DNA from: Gammaproteobacteria bacterium
GTDB lineage: Bacteria > Pseudomonadota > Gammaproteobacteria > JAJPIJ01
Direction: 5' to 3'
DNA length: 64,000 nucleotides
Assembly: GCA_022071965.1 (NCBI GenBank)
Contig: JAJVIQ010000004.1
Span: 186,001 to 250,000, forward strand
Made by a program: the position numbers and the translations under genes. A model generated the notes under the pieces. It saw nothing but the letters and a program-made list of their open reading frames with translations. It searched no databases and had not been told where the DNA came from. Shown piece by piece: positions 55,244 to 64,000 of the stretch; within the stretch, counting starts at the first letter, position 1, and every line of letters starts with the position of its first letter.

Positions 55244-57327
55244 GCGCGGTGGCGTGGACGAATCACGTGCGGCTGGGGCGCGGGGTCTGCGACGACCTCG
55301 CGCAGGCCGAGCGGCGCGAGTGGTGGCTGGCGAACGGGCGCGGCGCGTATGCCGCCGGGACCGTGGCCGGCACGCTGACCCGGCGCTATCACGGTCTGCT
55401 GATCGCGCCGCTCAGCCCGCCGCTGGGGCGCAGGCTCCTGCTCACGAAGATCGACGCCACCGTCGTCGACGGGGAGCGCCAATGGCCGCTGTACGCCAAT
55501 CGCTGGGCGGGAGGTGCCGTCGATCCGAGGGGCTACCTGCACCTGGAATCGATTCATCTCGAAGGCCGCATGCCGGTGTGGCGATACGGCATCGGCTGCG
55601 CCGAGGTCGAGATGCGCGTGTGGCTGGAGCACGGCGCGGACACCGTATACGTTGCCTATCGGCTGCACGACGCGGCGCGCCATTTCCAGGCGCGGCCGCT
55701 GCGACTCTCGGCCCGGTTGCTGGCGAACGCGCGCGACCATCACCACCTCACCGGCGCGCATGCCCTGCGTCCGGAGATCCTCGCCGATGGCGCGCCGGCG
55801 CGCAGCCTGCGCGTGTGCATGCCCGAGACGCACGACACGCCGGCATTCACGCTGCACGTGCAGACCCGCGGCGGCACGCTGGCCCCGGACCGCACCTGGT
55901 ACGAGCACTTCGAGCTGCCGATCGAGCGCGAGCGCGGTCTGCCGGCGGACGACAATCACCTCTGCGTCGCGCACGCCGCGCTCGATCTGCACCCGGGCGA
56001 GTGGGTGGGGCTGGTCGCGAGCCTGAGTGCCGATGCCTCGCCGTACCTGGAAGAGGCGATGCGGCGCTTCCAGGGTCACGACGCCAGCGTGCTGAAGCGC
56101 GCGCGGGTGCAGCTGCCGGAGCTGCACGATGCGCCGTCGTGGGTGCGGCAGCTGGTGCTCGCGGCCGACAGCTTTCTCGTCGCCCGGCCGCTGCCTGACC
56201 TTCCGGACGGGGAGTCCGTGATCGCGGGCTATCCCTGGTTCGGAGACTGGGGCCGCGACACGATGATCGCCCTGCCGGGCTTGTGCCTGGCGACCGGGCG
56301 CTACGACAGTGCGCGACGGATACTCGGGACCTTCGCGCGGTTCGTGGACCGCGGCATGCTGCCGAACGTCTTCCCCGGCAGCGGCGCGGTGGCGGAATAC
56401 AACACCGTCGACGCGGCGCTCTGGTACATCGAGGCCTGGTGCGCCTACGTCGAGGCGAGCGGCGATCGCGCGGCGCTGGCGCGGGCCTGGCCGGTGCTGC
56501 AGGGGATCATCGACGCCCATTGCCGGGGGACGCGATACGGCATCGGCATGGACGAGGCCGACGCACTGTTGCGCGCGGGCGAACCCGGCGTGCAGCTGAC
56601 CTGGATGGACGCCAAGCTCGGCGACTGGGTGGTCACCCCGCGCACCGGCAAGCCCGTTGAGATCAATGCCCTCTGGTACAACGCCCTGCGCGCAATGGCG
56701 GACTTCGGCGATGAGCTCAAGCAGTCCGCGCTGCCGTACCGCCAACTGGCCGAGCGGGTGCGCGCGGGGTTCCGGCGCTACGCCAAGGAGGACGAGAGCG
56801 GTTTGTTCGACGTGATAGACGGGCCGGACGGCGACGACGGCCGCGTCCGCCCGAACCAGATCCTCGCGGTGAGCCTGCCGCACAGTCCGCTGGACGCCTT
56901 CATGCAGGGCCAGATCGTCAAGCAGTGCTACAGCGAGCTGCTATGCGGTCTCGGCCTGCGATCGTTGGCCGCGGGCGAGGCGGACTTCCAGCCGCGCTAC
57001 GAGGGCGGGCCGTGGGAGCGCGACAGCCGCTATCACCAGGGCCCGGTGTGGGCGTGGCTGCTCGGTCACTATGCGCTTGCCGAGTTCCGCGTGCACGGCA
57101 ATGCCGGGGCCGCGCAGGCGCGGCTGGAAGGCATGCGCGCGCACCTGCTCGACGCCGGGTTGGGGACCGTCAGCGAGATCTTCGACGGCGAGGCGCCGTT
57201 CGCGCCGCGCGGCGCCCCGACGCAGGCGTGGTCGGTGGCCTGCGTGCTGGAGGCGTGGTGGCGGCTGGAGCGCGCGCGCCAGCAACGCACGCGGCGGCAA
57301 GACGTCGCGTTGGCGGCGGGCGCCTGA
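55240..57327 (+). CDS. Amylo-alpha-1,6-glucosidase (glycogen debranching enzyme)
   Basis: A 695-aa enzyme with an N-terminal debranching-enzyme domain (EWWLANGRGAYAAGTVAGTLTRRYHGLLIAPL) and a C-terminal (alpha/alpha)6 catalytic barrel of the GDE_C/GH133 type (AGYPWFGDWGRDTMIALPGL, QLTWMDAKLGDWVVTPRTGKPVEINALWYNAL, and the late YHQGPVWAWLLGHY). It hydrolyses alpha-1,6 branches left after phosphorylase action. It lacks the GH13-type transferase half of the eukaryotic enzyme, so MalQ may supply that step. Overlaps the GMC gene by ATGA. Confidence 0.92.
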   Translation: MSAVAWTNHVRLGRGVCDDLAQAERREWWLANGRGAYAAGTVAGTLTRRYHGLLIAPLSPPLGRRLLLTKIDATVVDGERQWPLYANRWAGGAVDPRGYLHLESIHLEGRMPVWRYGIGCAEVEMRVWLEHGADTVYVAYRLHDAARHFQARPLRLSARLLANARDHHHLTGAHALRPEILADGAPARSLRVCMPETHDTPAFTLHVQTRGGTLAPDRTWYEHFELPIERERGLPADDNHLCVAHAALDLHPGEWVGLVASLSADASPYLEEAMRRFQGHDASVLKRARVQLPELHDAPSWVRQLVLAADSFLVARPLPDLPDGESVIAGYPWFGDWGRDTMIALPGLCLATGRYDSARRILGTFARFVDRGMLPNVFPGSGAVAEYNTVDAALWYIEAWCAYVEASGDRAALARAWPVLQGIIDAHCRGTRYGIGMDEADALLRAGEPGVQLTWMDAKLGDWVVTPRTGKPVEINALWYNALRAMADFGDELKQSALPYRQLAERVRAGFRRYAKEDESGLFDVIDGPDGDDGRVRPNQILAVSLPHSPLDAFMQGQIVKQCYSELLCGLGLRSLAAGEADFQPRYEGGPWERDSRYHQGPVWAWLLGHYALAEFRVHGNAGAAQARLEGMRAHLLDAGLGTVSEIFDGEAPFAPRGAPTQAWSVACVLEAWWRLERARQQRTRRQDVALAAGA

Positions 57328-57378
57328 GGCGCGGCGGCGTTCGAGATCAAGACAACCGGGCAAGTGGAGGACGGCAAC

Positions 57379-60093
57379 GTGAAGACGACAGGCGCGGTCA
57401 GCGTGGTGGCGGAACGGCAGCGACTCGAGGCGCAGCGGCAGGGCTCGGAGAACTGGAGGCTGTGGGGACCGTATCTGGCCGAGCGCGCGTGGGGCACCGT
57501 GCGCGAGGACTACAGTCCGCATGGCAATGCCTGGGAGTCCTTCGATCACGACCGGGCGCGATCGCGGACGTATCGCTGGAACGAGGACGGCATGGCCGGG
57601 ATCTGTGACGAGGAACAGCGTCTCTGCCTGGCGCTGGCGTTCTGGAACGGCCGCGATCCGATGCTCAAGGAGCGCGCCTTCGGACTGACCGGCAACCAGG
57701 GCAATCACGGCGAAGACGTCAAGGAGTACTACTTCTATCTCGACGCCACTCCGTCGCACAGCTACCTGCGATACCTCTACAAGTATCCGCAGGCCGAATA
57801 TCCGTACGCACGGCTGGTGAGCGAGAACCGCAGGCGCTCGCGGCACGAGCCGCCGTACGGCCTGCTCGATGCGGGCGTGTTCGACGAGGATCGTTACTGG
57901 GATATCGAGGTGGAGTACGCGAAGGCCACGCCGGATTGCGTGCACGCGCGCATCACGGCTCACAATCGCGGCGCCGACGGCGCCACGCTGCACCTGCTGC
58001 CGACGCTGTGGTTCCGCAACACCTGGGGCTGGGGCGAACCCGCCGGCGAGCGACCGGTGCTCCAGGCGCTCCCCGCGCCGCGGGGCGCGCAGTGGGCGGT
58101 GGCGGCCGTGCACGCGACGCTGGGCGGCTACTACCTCTACGGACGCGAGACCGCCGAGTCGCTGTTCACCGACAACGAGAGCAACGCCGAGCGCCTGTGG
58201 TCGGCGCCGAACGCAGGCCCATTCGTCAAGGATGCCTTCCACCGGCGCGTCGTCGACAACGATCGCGGGGCGGTGAACCCGGCCGGCCAGGGCACCAAGT
58301 TCGCCGCCTGGCACCGCCTCGGCGTGGAGGGCGGCGGTTCCCGCACGGTGGAGCTCATCCTCAGCGCCCGTTCGCTGCCCTCGCCGTTTGCGCGCAACTG
58401 CAACGTCGTCAGCGTGCGGCGCGAGGAGGCCGATGCGTTCTACGCCGATCTGCTGCCGGGTGCCCCCGGCGAGGATGCCCGCATCGTACGCCAGGCCCTC
58501 GCCGGCATGATCTGGTCCAAGCAGTTCTTCCACTACGACGTGAGCCGCTGGCTGCAGGGCGATCGCATCACGCCGCCGTCCGAGCGCCGGCGTGGCCGTA
58601 ACCGCGCCTGGCAGCACCTGCGGGCGCACGACGTGATCTCGATGCCCGACAAGTGGGAATACCCCTGGTTCGCCGCCTGGGACCTGGCCTACCACTGCGC
58701 CGCGCTGGCGCTGGTGGACATCGATTTCGCCAAGGAGCAGATCGAGCTCGTGCTGCGGGAGACCTACCTGCACCCGAACGGACAGATCCCCGCGTACGAG
58801 TGGGCCTTCGGCGACGCCAATCCGCCGGTGCACGCGATGGGGGCGCTGAAGGTGTTCCGCGCCGAGCGCATCCAGCGCGGCAAGGGCGATCGCAATTTCC
58901 TGCAACGCGTCTTCCACAAGCTGCTGCTGAACTACGCCTGGTGGATCAATCGCAAGGACCGCGACGGTCACAACGTCTTCGAGGGCGGCTTCCTCGGCCT
59001 GGACAACATCTCGGTGTTCGATCGTTCGCAGCCGCTCCCGCCGGGGCACTCGCTGAAGCAGGCGGACGCGACCGGCTGGATGGCGATGTTCGCGCTCAAT
59101 GTCACGGTCATGGCGCTGGAGCTGGCCACCGAGGACTCCGACTGCGAGGATGTGGCGATCCAGACCTTCGAGCAGTTCCTGGCGATCGCCAACGCCATCG
59201 CCGGCTACAGCGGCGGGGCGCTTTCGCTCTGGGACGAGGAGAAGGGCTTTTTCCAGGACCTGCTGGTCACGCCGGATGACCGTTGCCACCACATCGACGT
59301 CTATTCCTGGGTCGGTCTCATTCCACTGTTCGCCGTGGAGGTCATCGACGAGCGCCTGCTCGCGAACGTGCCGCGATTCCGGCGGCTGCTCGAGTCGCAC
59401 GCCGGCGGGCGCTTCCGCGGGCATTGCGTGTCGGCCTGTCCGCACACCGTCAACGCCCGCCAGGAACACATCTTCTCGCTGGTGACGGCGCCGCAGCTGC
59501 GGCGGATCCTCGCCCGGCTGTTGAGCGAGGAGGAGTTCCTCTCGCCCTACGGCGTACGCAGCGTCAGCCGCCTGCACGCCACGCATCGCGATCTCGGCGA
59601 GCTGCCCGGCGTCGGCCAGGCCCTCATCGAGTACATACCGGGTGAATCCACGAGCGGACTGTTCGGCGGCAATTCCAACTGGCGCGGCCCGGTGTGGATG
59701 CCGACCAACTACACACTGGTGCAGGCGCTGGAGAAGTTCCACCGCTACCACGGCGAGGACTTCCGCGTGCCGGTGCCGGCGCTGGGCGGCAGGGAGCTGA
59801 ACCTCCAGGAGATCGCCAGCCTCATCTGCGACCGCCTGGTGAATCTCTACCGCCGCGACGCGTCCGGCCGGATCGCCGCCTACACGGCCGACAGTCCGTT
59901 CCAGGATCGCTCTCACTGGAAGGGCCTGCTGCTGATGTTCGAGTATTTTCACGGCGACACCGGCCAGGGGGTCGGCGCCGCGCACCAGACCGGCTGGACC
60001 GGGCTCATCGCCAATCTCGTTCTGCGCCAGCATCGCCGCGACATCCCGCTGTTCTGGCGCGAGCACGATCGGCACCTGCTGAGCGCGGCGTGA
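57379..60093 (+). CDS. GH63-like (MGH1-type) glucosidase
   Basis: A 904-aa cytoplasmic enzyme of the large bacterial family annotated as glucosidase or mannosyl-oligosaccharide-glucosidase-like (GH63). Conserved segments include RAWGTVREDYSPHGNAWESFDHDRARSRTYRWNEDG, MPDKWEYPWFAAWDLAYHCAAL, PNGQIPAYEWAFGDANPPVHA and GNSNWRGPVWMPTNYTLVQAL of the (alpha/alpha)6 barrel. It probably hydrolyses alpha-glucosides; the true substrate is not known. GTG at 57379 is preferred because GGAGG lies 8 bases upstream; a GTG at 57364 is possible. It follows the debranching enzyme by 51 bases. Confidence 0.87.
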   Translation: MKTTGAVSVVAERQRLEAQRQGSENWRLWGPYLAERAWGTVREDYSPHGNAWESFDHDRARSRTYRWNEDGMAGICDEEQRLCLALAFWNGRDPMLKERAFGLTGNQGNHGEDVKEYYFYLDATPSHSYLRYLYKYPQAEYPYARLVSENRRRSRHEPPYGLLDAGVFDEDRYWDIEVEYAKATPDCVHARITAHNRGADGATLHLLPTLWFRNTWGWGEPAGERPVLQALPAPRGAQWAVAAVHATLGGYYLYGRETAESLFTDNESNAERLWSAPNAGPFVKDAFHRRVVDNDRGAVNPAGQGTKFAAWHRLGVEGGGSRTVELILSARSLPSPFARNCNVVSVRREEADAFYADLLPGAPGEDARIVRQALAGMIWSKQFFHYDVSRWLQGDRITPPSERRRGRNRAWQHLRAHDVISMPDKWEYPWFAAWDLAYHCAALALVDIDFAKEQIELVLRETYLHPNGQIPAYEWAFGDANPPVHAMGALKVFRAERIQRGKGDRNFLQRVFHKLLLNYAWWINRKDRDGHNVFEGGFLGLDNISVFDRSQPLPPGHSLKQADATGWMAMFALNVTVMALELATEDSDCEDVAIQTFEQFLAIANAIAGYSGGALSLWDEEKGFFQDLLVTPDDRCHHIDVYSWVGLIPLFAVEVIDERLLANVPRFRRLLESHAGGRFRGHCVSACPHTVNARQEHIFSLVTAPQLRRILARLLSEEEFLSPYGVRSVSRLHATHRDLGELPGVGQALIEYIPGESTSGLFGGNSNWRGPVWMPTNYTLVQALEKFHRYHGEDFRVPVPALGGRELNLQEIASLICDRLVNLYRRDASGRIAAYTADSPFQDRSHWKGLLLMFEYFHGDTGQGVGAAHQTGWTGLIANLVLRQHRRDIPLFWREHDRHLLSAA

Positions 60094-60095
60094 TC

Positions 60096-61340
60096 ATGCC
60101 GCGCGCAATGCAGGCCGGGGCGGGAAGGGTGTCGGGTGCGGTGACCCTGCTCATCTACGCAGCCGGGCTGCTGCAGGGCCTGATGCTGGTGTCGGTGCCG
60201 GCGCTCAGCACCGCGCTCAAGCACTCGCTGATGCTCACCGATGGCGGGTACGGCTCGCTGTTCCTGCCGCAGGTGCTGTGCACGACGGTGGCCGCGCTCG
60301 CCGGCGGCGAACTCGCCAAGCGGATGCCGTTGAAAAGGCTCCTGCTTGCTGCGCTGCTCGCCAACGCGGCGGCGCAGCTCGCGCTGACAGCGAGCGCAGT
60401 GGTCCCGGCGCAGTGGGCCTACCCCGTGCTGCTCGCGGCGACCGCGCTGCTGGGGTGGGGCTTCGGGCTGTCGAGCGCGCCGCTCAACACCTATCCGGTG
60501 CTGCTGTTTCCGCGGCGGCGCGACGCGGCGGTGGTCGCACTGCACACGGCGCTCGGCATCGGACTGGCGATCGGGCCGCTCATCGCGGCGCCGTTCCTCA
60601 TGCGCGCCGGCTGGTGGCAGTTCCCGCTGCTGCTGGGCGCGGCCACGGCGGCCCTCACCCTGGCGATCGCGGTGGCGCGCCTCGAGGAGCCGCGGACGCA
60701 TGCATCGAGCACGTCGAGGCCTTCATTGCCGGTGGGCAGACGCTCCCGGATCGCGGCACCGTTCATCCTGATCGCGGTGCTCTATGCCTTCGCCGAGGGA
60801 ACGTTCAGCAACTGGGCGGTCATCTATCTGCAGGAGGATCGCGCACTGCCGGCGTCGGTGGCGACGGCGGCGCTGTCGGTGTTCTGGGCGGCACTCGCCG
60901 CCGGCCGGCTGCTGATCGCCGCCGTGGTGCTGCGCATGCCGCCGCACGGCGTCTGGCTGGTGCTGCCGCTCATGATGATCGCCGTTCTCCTCGCCCTGCC
61001 GCAGGTGCGCGGGAGCGCCGGCGCGCATGGCGCCTACGCGATGGCAGGCCTGGCGTGCTCGGCCTTCTTCCCGCTCACCATCAGCCAGGCCGTGCAGCGT
61101 CTGCCCTCGGACACGGCGTGGATATCCTCGGTGCTGGTGGCGGCGTTGATGACCGGGGTGGGCCTCGGCACCTTTCTCATCGCGCCGCTACGCGAGGTGT
61201 TCAGCCTGGCGCTGCTGTTCCGTTACTCGGCCATCTACCCGCTGCTGGCGGCGGTGCTGATGATCGGGGTGATCGTCACCGGCAGACGGCGGTGCGGGGG
61301 ATCCGTGGCGGCGCCGCACTGCGTGAGTGTGTCGGTCTGA
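60096..61340 (+). CDS. MFS permease
   Basis: A 414-aa inner-membrane protein with twelve hydrophobic helices, a short loop with ELAKRMPLKRLLL after helix 2, and a central cytoplasmic loop near residues 200-220. It belongs to the major facilitator superfamily; the GWGFGLSSAPLNTYPVLLFPRRRDAAVVALHTALGIGLAIGP region recalls FucP-like sugar permeases, which would fit its position behind two glucosidase genes. A GTG six bases upstream overlaps the glucosidase stop (GTGA) and may be the true start. Confidence 0.85.
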   Translation: MPRAMQAGAGRVSGAVTLLIYAAGLLQGLMLVSVPALSTALKHSLMLTDGGYGSLFLPQVLCTTVAALAGGELAKRMPLKRLLLAALLANAAAQLALTASAVVPAQWAYPVLLAATALLGWGFGLSSAPLNTYPVLLFPRRRDAAVVALHTALGIGLAIGPLIAAPFLMRAGWWQFPLLLGAATAALTLAIAVARLEEPRTHASSTSRPSLPVGRRSRIAAPFILIAVLYAFAEGTFSNWAVIYLQEDRALPASVATAALSVFWAALAAGRLLIAAVVLRMPPHGVWLVLPLMMIAVLLALPQVRGSAGAHGAYAMAGLACSAFFPLTISQAVQRLPSDTAWISSVLVAALMTGVGLGTFLIAPLREVFSLALLFRYSAIYPLLAAVLMIGVIVTGRRRCGGSVAAPHCVSVSV

Positions 61341-61392
61341 GGGAAGCGCGGGCGGGTTGCCGCCGCACCAGGCGCCGGGAACGGCGATGCGA

Positions 61393-61872
61393 TCAGCTGC
61401 GCCGGCGCATGTGGTTGAGCAGGTCCGCGCTCGGGCGGCCGTCGACCAGGAGGCCGTTTTTCTGCTGGTAGGAGCGTATCGCGCTGGCGGTCTTGGGACC
61501 GGCGATACCGTCGACCGGACCGCTGTAGTAGCCCAGGCTCTTCAGCGTGCTCTGGATCTCGCGCACGGTGGAGGGCGCCGAGTAGGCATACTGCGATGGC
61601 GCCGCCGCCGGTGCGGGAGCGCCCGCCTGACCCTGCTTCCATGCGGGGCGGCCGAGATTGATCTGGTCCTCGCGGGTCAGCGCGCCGGTCAGCCCGCCGG
61701 CGGTCGCGCCGATCACCGCGCCCTGCAGCACGGTCATGCCGGTCACGGCGCCGAGCACCGCACCCGCGCTCGCGCCTATGCCTGCGCCGCTCACGCCGCG
61801 TTCCGTCGGCGTGGATCCGCAGCCGCTCACGACCAGGCTGGCGGCGGCGATCGTCACGATCCTCTTGTACAT
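61393..61872 (-). CDS. Glycine-zipper, peptidoglycan-binding lipoprotein
   Basis: A 159-aa lipoprotein. A signal peptide with lipobox VVSGC (Cys18) leads to a glycine-zipper segment at about 27-70 (GAGIGASAGAVLGAVTGM, GAVIGATAGGLTGAL) that could insert in or lie on the outer membrane. After a Pro/Ala-rich linker comes a peptidoglycan-binding type 1 domain at about 100-155 (EIQSTLKSLGYYSGPVDGIAGPKTASAIRSYQQKNGL). It likely ties the outer membrane to the cell wall. GAGGAGA precedes the ATG. Confidence 0.9.
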   Translation of the reverse strand: MYKRIVTIAAASLVVSGCGSTPTERGVSGAGIGASAGAVLGAVTGMTVLQGAVIGATAGGLTGALTREDQINLGRPAWKQGQAGAPAPAAAPSQYAYSAPSTVREIQSTLKSLGYYSGPVDGIAGPKTASAIRSYQQKNGLLVDGRPSADLLNHMRRRS

Positions 61873-62033
61873 GCCTGTCTCCTCGAAGAAATTGGAATGG
61901 CGGTTCGAACCGGGGCACAGTCTACGCCAACGCGCGCCGCGGGCTGTGCGAAGTCGCCCGCACAACCGGGCGTTGCCCGGCTGACGCGGCGCGGGGTGTC
62001 GGGATCGGGCCGGCGGCGGTTACCATTGCCTCC

Positions 62034-62414
62034 ATGCAGATCCTGGACATGCTGGCCGAGCAGCGCATCCTCGAGGCGATCGAGCGCGGCGAATTCGACG
62101 GCCTGCCGGGCAGCGGTCGCCCGCTCGATCTCGATGAGGACATGACCGTGCCGGAGGAGCTGCGGGTCGCGTACCGCATCCTGAAGAACGCCGGCCTCCT
62201 GCCGCGTGAGGTCGAATTGCGGCGGGAGATACACGACACGCGCGAGCTGATTCGGGTCGCGACGGGCGCGGCGAGCGGCGCGGCCGGGCGGCGGCTGCAG
62301 TACCTGCTGATGTGCCTCGAGATGCAGCGCGGCGGCGAGGGTCTGGCCGCGGCCGCGGAGACGTACCTGACACAGGTCGGCGAACGCATGGATCGCGCCG
62401 GCTCGGCCTGCTGA
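62034..62414 (+). CDS. DUF1992 (DnaJ-homologue C28-like) protein
   Basis: A 126-aa protein of the DUF1992 family. AEQRILEAIERGEFDGLPGSGRPLDLDEDMTVPEELRVAYRILKNAGLLPREVELRREI is the conserved core found in many Proteobacteria and in the C-terminal part of eukaryotic DNAJC28. The role is unknown; it has no J domain. It stands alone between a divergent lipoprotein gene and kup. Confidence 0.9.
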   Translation: MQILDMLAEQRILEAIERGEFDGLPGSGRPLDLDEDMTVPEELRVAYRILKNAGLLPREVELRREIHDTRELIRVATGAASGAAGRRLQYLLMCLEMQRGGEGLAAAAETYLTQVGERMDRAGSAC

Positions 62415-62722
62415 CGCGCAGCGGCTGGCGTGGCCCGGGACGCGTTGGCCGCAGGAGGGCCTGCGCGCGTTCTACGGCAAGTGCGTGCGCGGCCCGGTGA
62501 ACGTCGAGCCGGCGCGCCGAGGCCTCACACCGCGCCTGTCTTCGGTCCTGTCAAGACGGGGCGCCGCACCTTGCGACAGGTCAGTCGCGAGGCCATCCGT
62601 ATTCATCTATACTGCGCCGCGTCATGAAGGGGCGCTCCCTCCGGGGCGCTGTTCGCCGTACGGGCAACATCTGCCGGGATGCGCGTTACGAAAACAAGAA
62701 CCCACTGCGCGGGCGGCCGGTC
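62415..62722. other. 308-bp region upstream of kup
   Basis: No supported gene. It contains a CCTGTC/GACAGG imperfect inverted repeat near 62548-62580 and the probable kup promoter at 62585-62613. An ATG at 62624 is in frame with kup and could extend it by 33 residues, and a 15-codon open frame from 62679 ends in a TGA overlapping the GTG start of kup; neither has a clear ribosome binding site. Confidence 0.5.
62585..62613 (+). promoter_or_regulatory. Possible promoter of kup
   Basis: TATACT at 62608-62613 is a good -10 element. TCGCGA at 62585-62590, 17 bases upstream, matches the -35 consensus at only three positions. The leader before the chosen kup start would be about 100 bases. Confidence 0.4.
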
Positions 62723-64000
62723 GTGAACAGCGGCAGCCGTCACGACCACAAGGCCAGCCTGTCGGCGCTCATGCTGGGCGCACTGGGCGTCGTCTACGGC
62801 GACATCGGTACCAGCCCCCTGTACGCCCTGCGCGAGTGCTTCCTCGCCACCCACCACGCGCTGGCCGTCGACGAGGCCAACGTCCTCGGGGTGCTGTCGG
62901 TGATCTTCTGGGTGCTCATCCTCGTCATCTCCATCGAGTACGTGGCCTTCATCCTGCGCGCCGACAACCGGGGCGAGGGCGGCATACTGGCCCTGACGGC
63001 GCTGGTGGTCGGACGGACCCGCAAGGAATCCGTCACCAAGCCGCTGTTCATCTTCCTCGGCCTCGTCGGCGCCGCGCTGCTGTTCGCCGACGCCATGATC
63101 ACACCGGCCATCTCGGTGTTGAGCGCGGTCGAGGGGCTGGAGGTCGAGACCGCGCTGTTCAAGCCGTTCGTGGTCCCGATCGCCGTCACCATCCTCGTGG
63201 TGCTCTACCTCTCGCAGCGCTACGGTTCGGCGCGGATCGGCGCGGTGTTCGGCCCGGTGATGATGCTGTGGTTCACGACGCTCGGCATCGTCGGCATCGC
63301 TCAGATCATCCAGGAACCGCACGTGCTGCGCGCGCTCAATCCGGCCCACGCCGTGTCGTTTTTCATGGCAAACCATTGGGTGGCGTTCAAGGTCATGGGC
63401 TCCGTGTTCCTGGTCGTCACCGGCGGCGAGGCCCTTTACGCCGACATGGGGCATTTCGGCCGCAGGCCGATCCAGTATGCCTGGTTCGGCCTCGTGCTGC
63501 CGGGACTCGTCCTGAACTACTTCGGCCAGGGCGCGCTGCTGCTGCGTTCCCCGGGGGTGCTGGAGAGCCTGTTCTATCAGGCCGTGCCGCCCTGGGGTCT
63601 GCTGCCGATGGTGGCGCTGGCCACCGTCGCCACCGTGATCGCCTCGCAGGCGGTGATCTCCGGGGCATTCTCGGTCGCCAATCAGGGCATACAACTCGGT
63701 TTCGTTCCGCGTCTGACCATCATGCAGACCTCGGCAAAGGCGATCGGCCAGATCTACGTGCCGGCGATCAACTGGGTCTTCATGCTCGGTACGCTCGGCC
63801 TGGTGCTCAGCTTCGGCGAATCGGGGAGACTGGCCGCCGCCTACGGCGTGGCGGTGTCGACGACCATGCTGGCCACCACGCTGTTCCTTTTCTTCGTCGC
63901 GCGCCGGGTCTGGAAGTGGTCGGTGCCGGCGTCGATCCTCCTGGCCATCCCGTTCCTGTGCATCGATCTCACCTTTTTCACCTCCAATCTGTTGAAGATC
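62723..64000 (+). CDS. kup: Kup-family potassium transporter (cut by window edge)
   Basis: The first 426 residues of a K+/H+ symporter. The N-terminus LSALMLGALGVVYGDIGTSPLYALRE is the Kup hallmark, and EGGILALTALV, GAALLFADAMITPAISVLSAVEGLE and VTGGEALYADMGHFGRRPI follow as expected. About ten membrane helices are present before the cut; the family usually has twelve and about 620 residues, so the cytoplasmic C-terminus lies outside. The GTG start gives the usual N-terminal length; an in-frame ATG at 62624 would add an arginine-rich extension. Confidence 0.93.
   Translation, partial: MNSGSRHDHKASLSALMLGALGVVYGDIGTSPLYALRECFLATHHALAVDEANVLGVLSVIFWVLILVISIEYVAFILRADNRGEGGILALTALVVGRTRKESVTKPLFIFLGLVGAALLFADAMITPAISVLSAVEGLEVETALFKPFVVPIAVTILVVLYLSQRYGSARIGAVFGPVMMLWFTTLGIVGIAQIIQEPHVLRALNPAHAVSFFMANHWVAFKVMGSVFLVVTGGEALYADMGHFGRRPIQYAWFGLVLPGLVLNYFGQGALLLRSPGVLESLFYQAVPPWGLLPMVALATVATVIASQAVISGAFSVANQGIQLGFVPRLTIMQTSAKAIGQIYVPAINWVFMLGTLGLVLSFGESGRLAAAYGVAVSTTMLATTLFLFFVARRVWKWSVPASILLAIPFLCIDLTFFTSNLLKI

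Noticed and set aside
56941-60075. 1044-codon open frame on the minus strand
   Set aside because: It lies antisense to the debranching enzyme and GH63-like gene and shows only compositional, repeat-free sequence rich in Val, Arg and Gln.
62679-62726. 15-codon upstream open frame before kup
   Set aside because: No ribosome binding site and no recognisable leader peptide sequence; the overlap with the kup GTG may be chance.

Overview
The window is GC-rich chromosomal DNA, almost fully coding, with no rRNA, tRNA, CRISPR array, insertion sequence or phage gene visible. The gene content suggests a free-living Gammaproteobacterium, perhaps near the Chromatiales or Acidiferrobacterales. The evidence is NhaR, CnoX, a Kup transporter, DegP, a QseB/PmrA-type two-component system, arginine-decarboxylase polyamine synthesis, a bacterial glycogen set and a bufferin operon. 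The lineage is inference; no marker gene is present.

Layout. 0.1-4.4 kb: a minus-strand group of little-known genes (trypsin-like protease, a small paralogue of its N-terminal domain, two unrecognised proteins) downstream of a BTAD-type regulator. 4.7-10.6 kb: Hsp20 with a sigma-32-like promoter, a sensor SpoIIE phosphatase, an exported unknown, an AI-2E permease and an NTF2-like protein. 10.6-16.1 kb: polyamine genes aguB, speA, a deoxyhypusine-synthase-like gene and aguA, interrupted by a palindromic repeat element. 16.4-18.6 kb: two small cytochromes c, a PagL-like outer-membrane protein and a DUF1631-like protein.

18.7-26.5 kb is the first glycogen block: glgB (overlapping an APC permease) divergent from glgC, a GH57 glucanohydrolase and malQ. 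26.6-29.8 kb holds a SulP transporter, a Sel1-repeat protein and a membrane protein. 29.9-33.4 kb is a response regulator, histidine kinase and degP on one strand, with a PmrA/QseB-like box in front of degP. 33.6-37.8 kb: GNAT, VOC and lipoprotein genes below glgP, then divergent glgA. 39.6-45.9 kb carries three tandem paralogous GAF-PAS-sigma54 activators with a half-size EamA protein between the first two.

46-48.8 kb: an EamA permease, cnoX and nhaR. 49.3-51.7 kb is a complete bufferin (copper-binding RiPP) operon: a four-cysteine DUF2282 precursor, the DUF692/MNIO enzyme, its DUF2063 partner and a DoxX membrane protein. A -24/-12 sigma54-type sequence lies about 70 bp upstream of the precursor gene. 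51.8-55.2 kb: SDR, cyclase-family and GMC oxidoreductase genes. 55.2-61.3 kb: a glycogen debranching enzyme, a GH63-like glucosidase and an MFS permease. The window ends with a peptidoglycan-binding lipoprotein, a DUF1992 protein and a kup gene cut by the edge.

Together glgC, glgA and glgB make glycogen; glgP, the debranching enzyme, malQ, GH57 and perhaps the GH63-like enzyme break it down. Stress functions (Hsp20, DegP with its two-component system, CnoX, bufferin) form the second theme. The least described parts are the protease operon at the left edge, the triplicated sigma54 activators and the possible sigma54 control of bufferin.
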